The notes under the pieces: generated by a model
What the model was told of the DNA's origin: nothing
Seen by the model: only the letters and a program-made list of their open reading frames with translations
Databases searched by the model: none
Assembly: GCA_002407045.1 (NCBI GenBank)
Contig: DHKB01000029.1
Coordinates: 17,876-61,240, forward strand
DNA length: 43,365 nucleotides
Source of the DNA: Candidatus Bruticola papionis
Lineage (GTDB): Bacteria; Vulcanimicrobiota; Xenobia; Xenobiales; Xenobiaceae
Reading direction: 5' to 3'
In this document: positions 42,106 through 43,365 of the stretch, piece by piece
Position numbering within the stretch: position 1 is the first letter of the stretch
How the letters are laid out: every line of letters begins with the position of its first letter
Position numbers and translations under genes: made by a program

Positions 42106-43245
42106 TTAGCGAATTTCCCAACGCAGCACTTTTATAGCGCCGCTCTCGCGACTTACGACACTGTGTAATTTTATACGTCCGGGAGTAGAAAGCACGGTAA
42201 CATCTACGCTAAAAGTCTGACTTTTAACGCACAGATAATCTTGAATACGGAAAAGCAAGTCGGCGTCCATGCCGGTAACATTATGCAAATCGTCTACTTT
42301 TTTGAAAGCTTCGGAGCGGCGCTTAGAGTCGATTTCATCTACCAACACTTGGCTCATACTTTCATCCAAAGCCAGAAGCACTTCTTTGGGAGCGGTATTG
42401 ATATTTATTTTGCCATTAGAATCGACACTTACCCATTCTTCCCATGGAGTAGTGGCAGTGCCGCCCTGAGTTTGAGCTGAAGGTACATCTAATTTGTAGC
42501 CTTCATCTTCCGAGTTGGCAGCGGCATTGTCTGAGCTACTCGATCCAAACTTGCTAAATTGACCGTTATTGGCAGAAGTACTATTTGTGGCCGTATTTTG
42601 GCCCTCAGTTGCAGACTGAGTACTACTTTGGCTTAAAGTAGCTGAACTACCAGCGGAAACAGATCCCATAACGCTTTGCAAACTATTTTGAGCGCGGGCT
42701 GAAGCATAGGAAGGGCCTTTATCCCAGCCAGGCAATTCTAGCACTTCCTTTAAAGAATCGACTGGCGCATCTTTAATAGTTAATTTATCATAATCGCTAA
42801 CTTCGCCACCTTGATTGCGTCTTTGAGAATCGGCATCGACCCAATCTAAAAAGCGATCTTTCGCTTCTTCACCGCAGCCCAAGCCGCCATTTTCAAAGAG
42901 CCGCACTAAGCCTTTTTCTAAATATTCGCAATTATCGGGAGCTTTTTGCATAGCGCTCAAAGGGAACTTGCTCTCTTCATCAACTATGCTAATAATGACA
43001 TTTTTGCCTTCCCACTCCATAGTGACAGAGCCGGCAGCCCACATATCATTTAAGCTATCGGTATCGCCATTGTCGGCCTTAAGAAGCTCAAAGCCCATTT
43101 CGGCGGCAGAACGAGCGATCTGATAATTGTTTTCTCTAGCTGAAGTGTAATTTATTAAGTTTTGGGCGTCGACCCCTACTTCACTCATTTTGGCCGCAAT
43201 CACTAAAGCGACCAAAATAGCTCCCAAAACTGCCATTAAAACCAT
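42106..43245 (-). CDS. gspK: Type II secretion minor pseudopilin GspK
   Basis: GspK caps the type II secretion pseudopilus in the periplasm. The 379-residue protein has the N-terminal hydrophobic helix 'MVLMAVLGAILVALVIAAKM', the conserved 'VIISIVDEESKFPLSAM' after it, and the saposin-like/helix-hairpin-helix half 'KININTAPKEVLLAL' plus 'KKVDDLHNVTGMDADLLFRI'. A Ser/Gln/Asn-rich insert of about 70 residues interrupts the middle. The ATG at 43243-43245 has AGGGGGAA about seven bases upstream and follows the gspJ-like stop by 12 bases. An in-frame stop just upstream excludes a longer N-terminus, so the usual prepilin leader (basic residues and Gly before the helix) is missing. The other gsp genes must lie outside the window. 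Confidence 0.85.
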   Translation of the reverse strand: MVLMAVLGAILVALVIAAKMSEVGVDAQNLINYTSARENNYQIARSAAEMGFELLKADNGDTDSLNDMWAAGSVTMEWEGKNVIISIVDEESKFPLSAMQKAPDNCEYLEKGLVRLFENGGLGCGEEAKDRFLDWVDADSQRRNQGGEVSDYDKLTIKDAPVDSLKEVLELPGWDKGPSYASARAQNSLQSVMGSVSAGSSATLSQSSTQSATEGQNTATNSTSANNGQFSKFGSSSSDNAAANSEDEGYKLDVPSAQTQGGTATTPWEEWVSVDSNGKININTAPKEVLLALDESMSQVLVDEIDSKRRSEAFKKVDDLHNVTGMDADLLFRIQDYLCVKSQTFSVDVTVLSTPGRIKLHSVVSRESGAIKVLRWEIR

Positions 43246-43257
43246 AATTGCTTCCCC

Positions 43258-43365
43258 CTACCAACGATCGGCCGCGACTACAGGACCGGTCATAAAGACT
43301 AAAGGCTCGCCACGCTTAAGCTCAAAAGTAACTTCCACCCATTTAGGTACACCTTCGCCTGTCCA
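43258..43365 (-). CDS. 3' end of a GspJ-like pseudopilin gene (partial)
   Basis: The last 35 codons of a gene entering from beyond the right edge. The fragment includes 'PKWVEVTFELKRGEPLVF' and ends 'DRW' before TAG. The pattern P-x-x-V-x-V-T-x-x-L followed by a short hydrophobic tail matches the C-terminal beta region of minor pseudopilins such as GspJ, and gspJ-gspK is the usual order. Identification from such a short piece plus context is tentative. Spacing to gspK is 12 bases, so they are co-transcribed. Confidence 0.55.
   Translation of the reverse strand, partial: WTGEGVPKWVEVTFELKRGEPLVFMTGPVVAADRW

Overview
The window reads as chromosome from a diderm (two-membrane) bacterium of moderate, roughly 45% GC content by eye. 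Four lipobox lipoproteins, several Sec-type signal peptides and the end of a type II secretion pseudopilin operon (gspJ-like fragment and gspK) support two membranes. Two conserved proteins point away from Proteobacteria. DnaK lacks the N-terminal insert found in proteobacterial Hsp70 and resembles the Bacillus type. Valyl-tRNA synthetase is the variant with a 'GWDDNGLPTERRVQN' stretch that I associate with actinobacterial/archaeal-like enzymes. My inference is an uncultivated diderm on the Terrabacteria side (Eremiobacterota- or Armatimonadota-like would fit). The phylum cannot be fixed from sequence reading alone. I see no rRNA, tRNA, CRISPR array, transposase, integrase or phage structural gene.

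Layout. 1-2 kb: a GNAT acetyltransferase and two small secreted proteins, all on the minus strand. 2.2-4.4 kb: a large phospholipase D-like protein without a signal peptide. 4.6-8 kb: engB and valS, convergent on a shared terminator. 8.2-10.6 kb: an unknown protein, an ArsB/SLC13-type permease and a DUF4126 membrane protein. 10.8-15.3 kb: two unrecognised intracellular proteins of 303 and 1166 residues. 15.4-19.5 kb: a minus-strand run pepP, small zinc-ribbon protein, lpdA, lipA. 19.9-21.9 kb: an OPT-family transporter. 22-25 kb: a minus-strand run of two secreted phosphatases (tyrosine-phosphatase type, then HAD/e(P4) type) and a membrane-anchored zinc-ribbon protein. 25.2-26.6 kb: an 8-oxoguanine-deaminase-like amidohydrolase. 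26.7-27.5 kb: an AT-rich three-gene cassette ending in a DUF4160-like protein, which looks horizontally acquired. 27.7-30.7 kb: dnaK, an RluA-type pseudouridine synthase and a TerB-like protein. 30.9-33.4 kb: a secreted protein with a low-complexity linker and an AI-2E-family transporter. 33.6-34.8 kb: a 30-residue peptide gene translationally coupled to a radical SAM/SPASM enzyme. 34.9-41.8 kb: four minus-strand lipoprotein genes with a shared N-terminal module. 42.1 kb to the end: gspK and the 3' end of a gspJ-like gene.

The most interesting locus is the peptide/radical SAM pair at 33603-34798. The peptide ends in DCVCWVKA, its stop overlaps the GTG start of the enzyme by 4 bases, and the pair is closed by a strong terminator. 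I read it as a candidate minimal RiPP (ribosomally made, post-translationally modified peptide) system. The tandem lipoprotein family, the AT-rich cassette and the signal-less phospholipase D-like protein are the next most interesting. Several start codons were moved to internal ATGs because the Shine-Dalgarno sequence or a paralogue alignment supports them; each case is explained in its entry.
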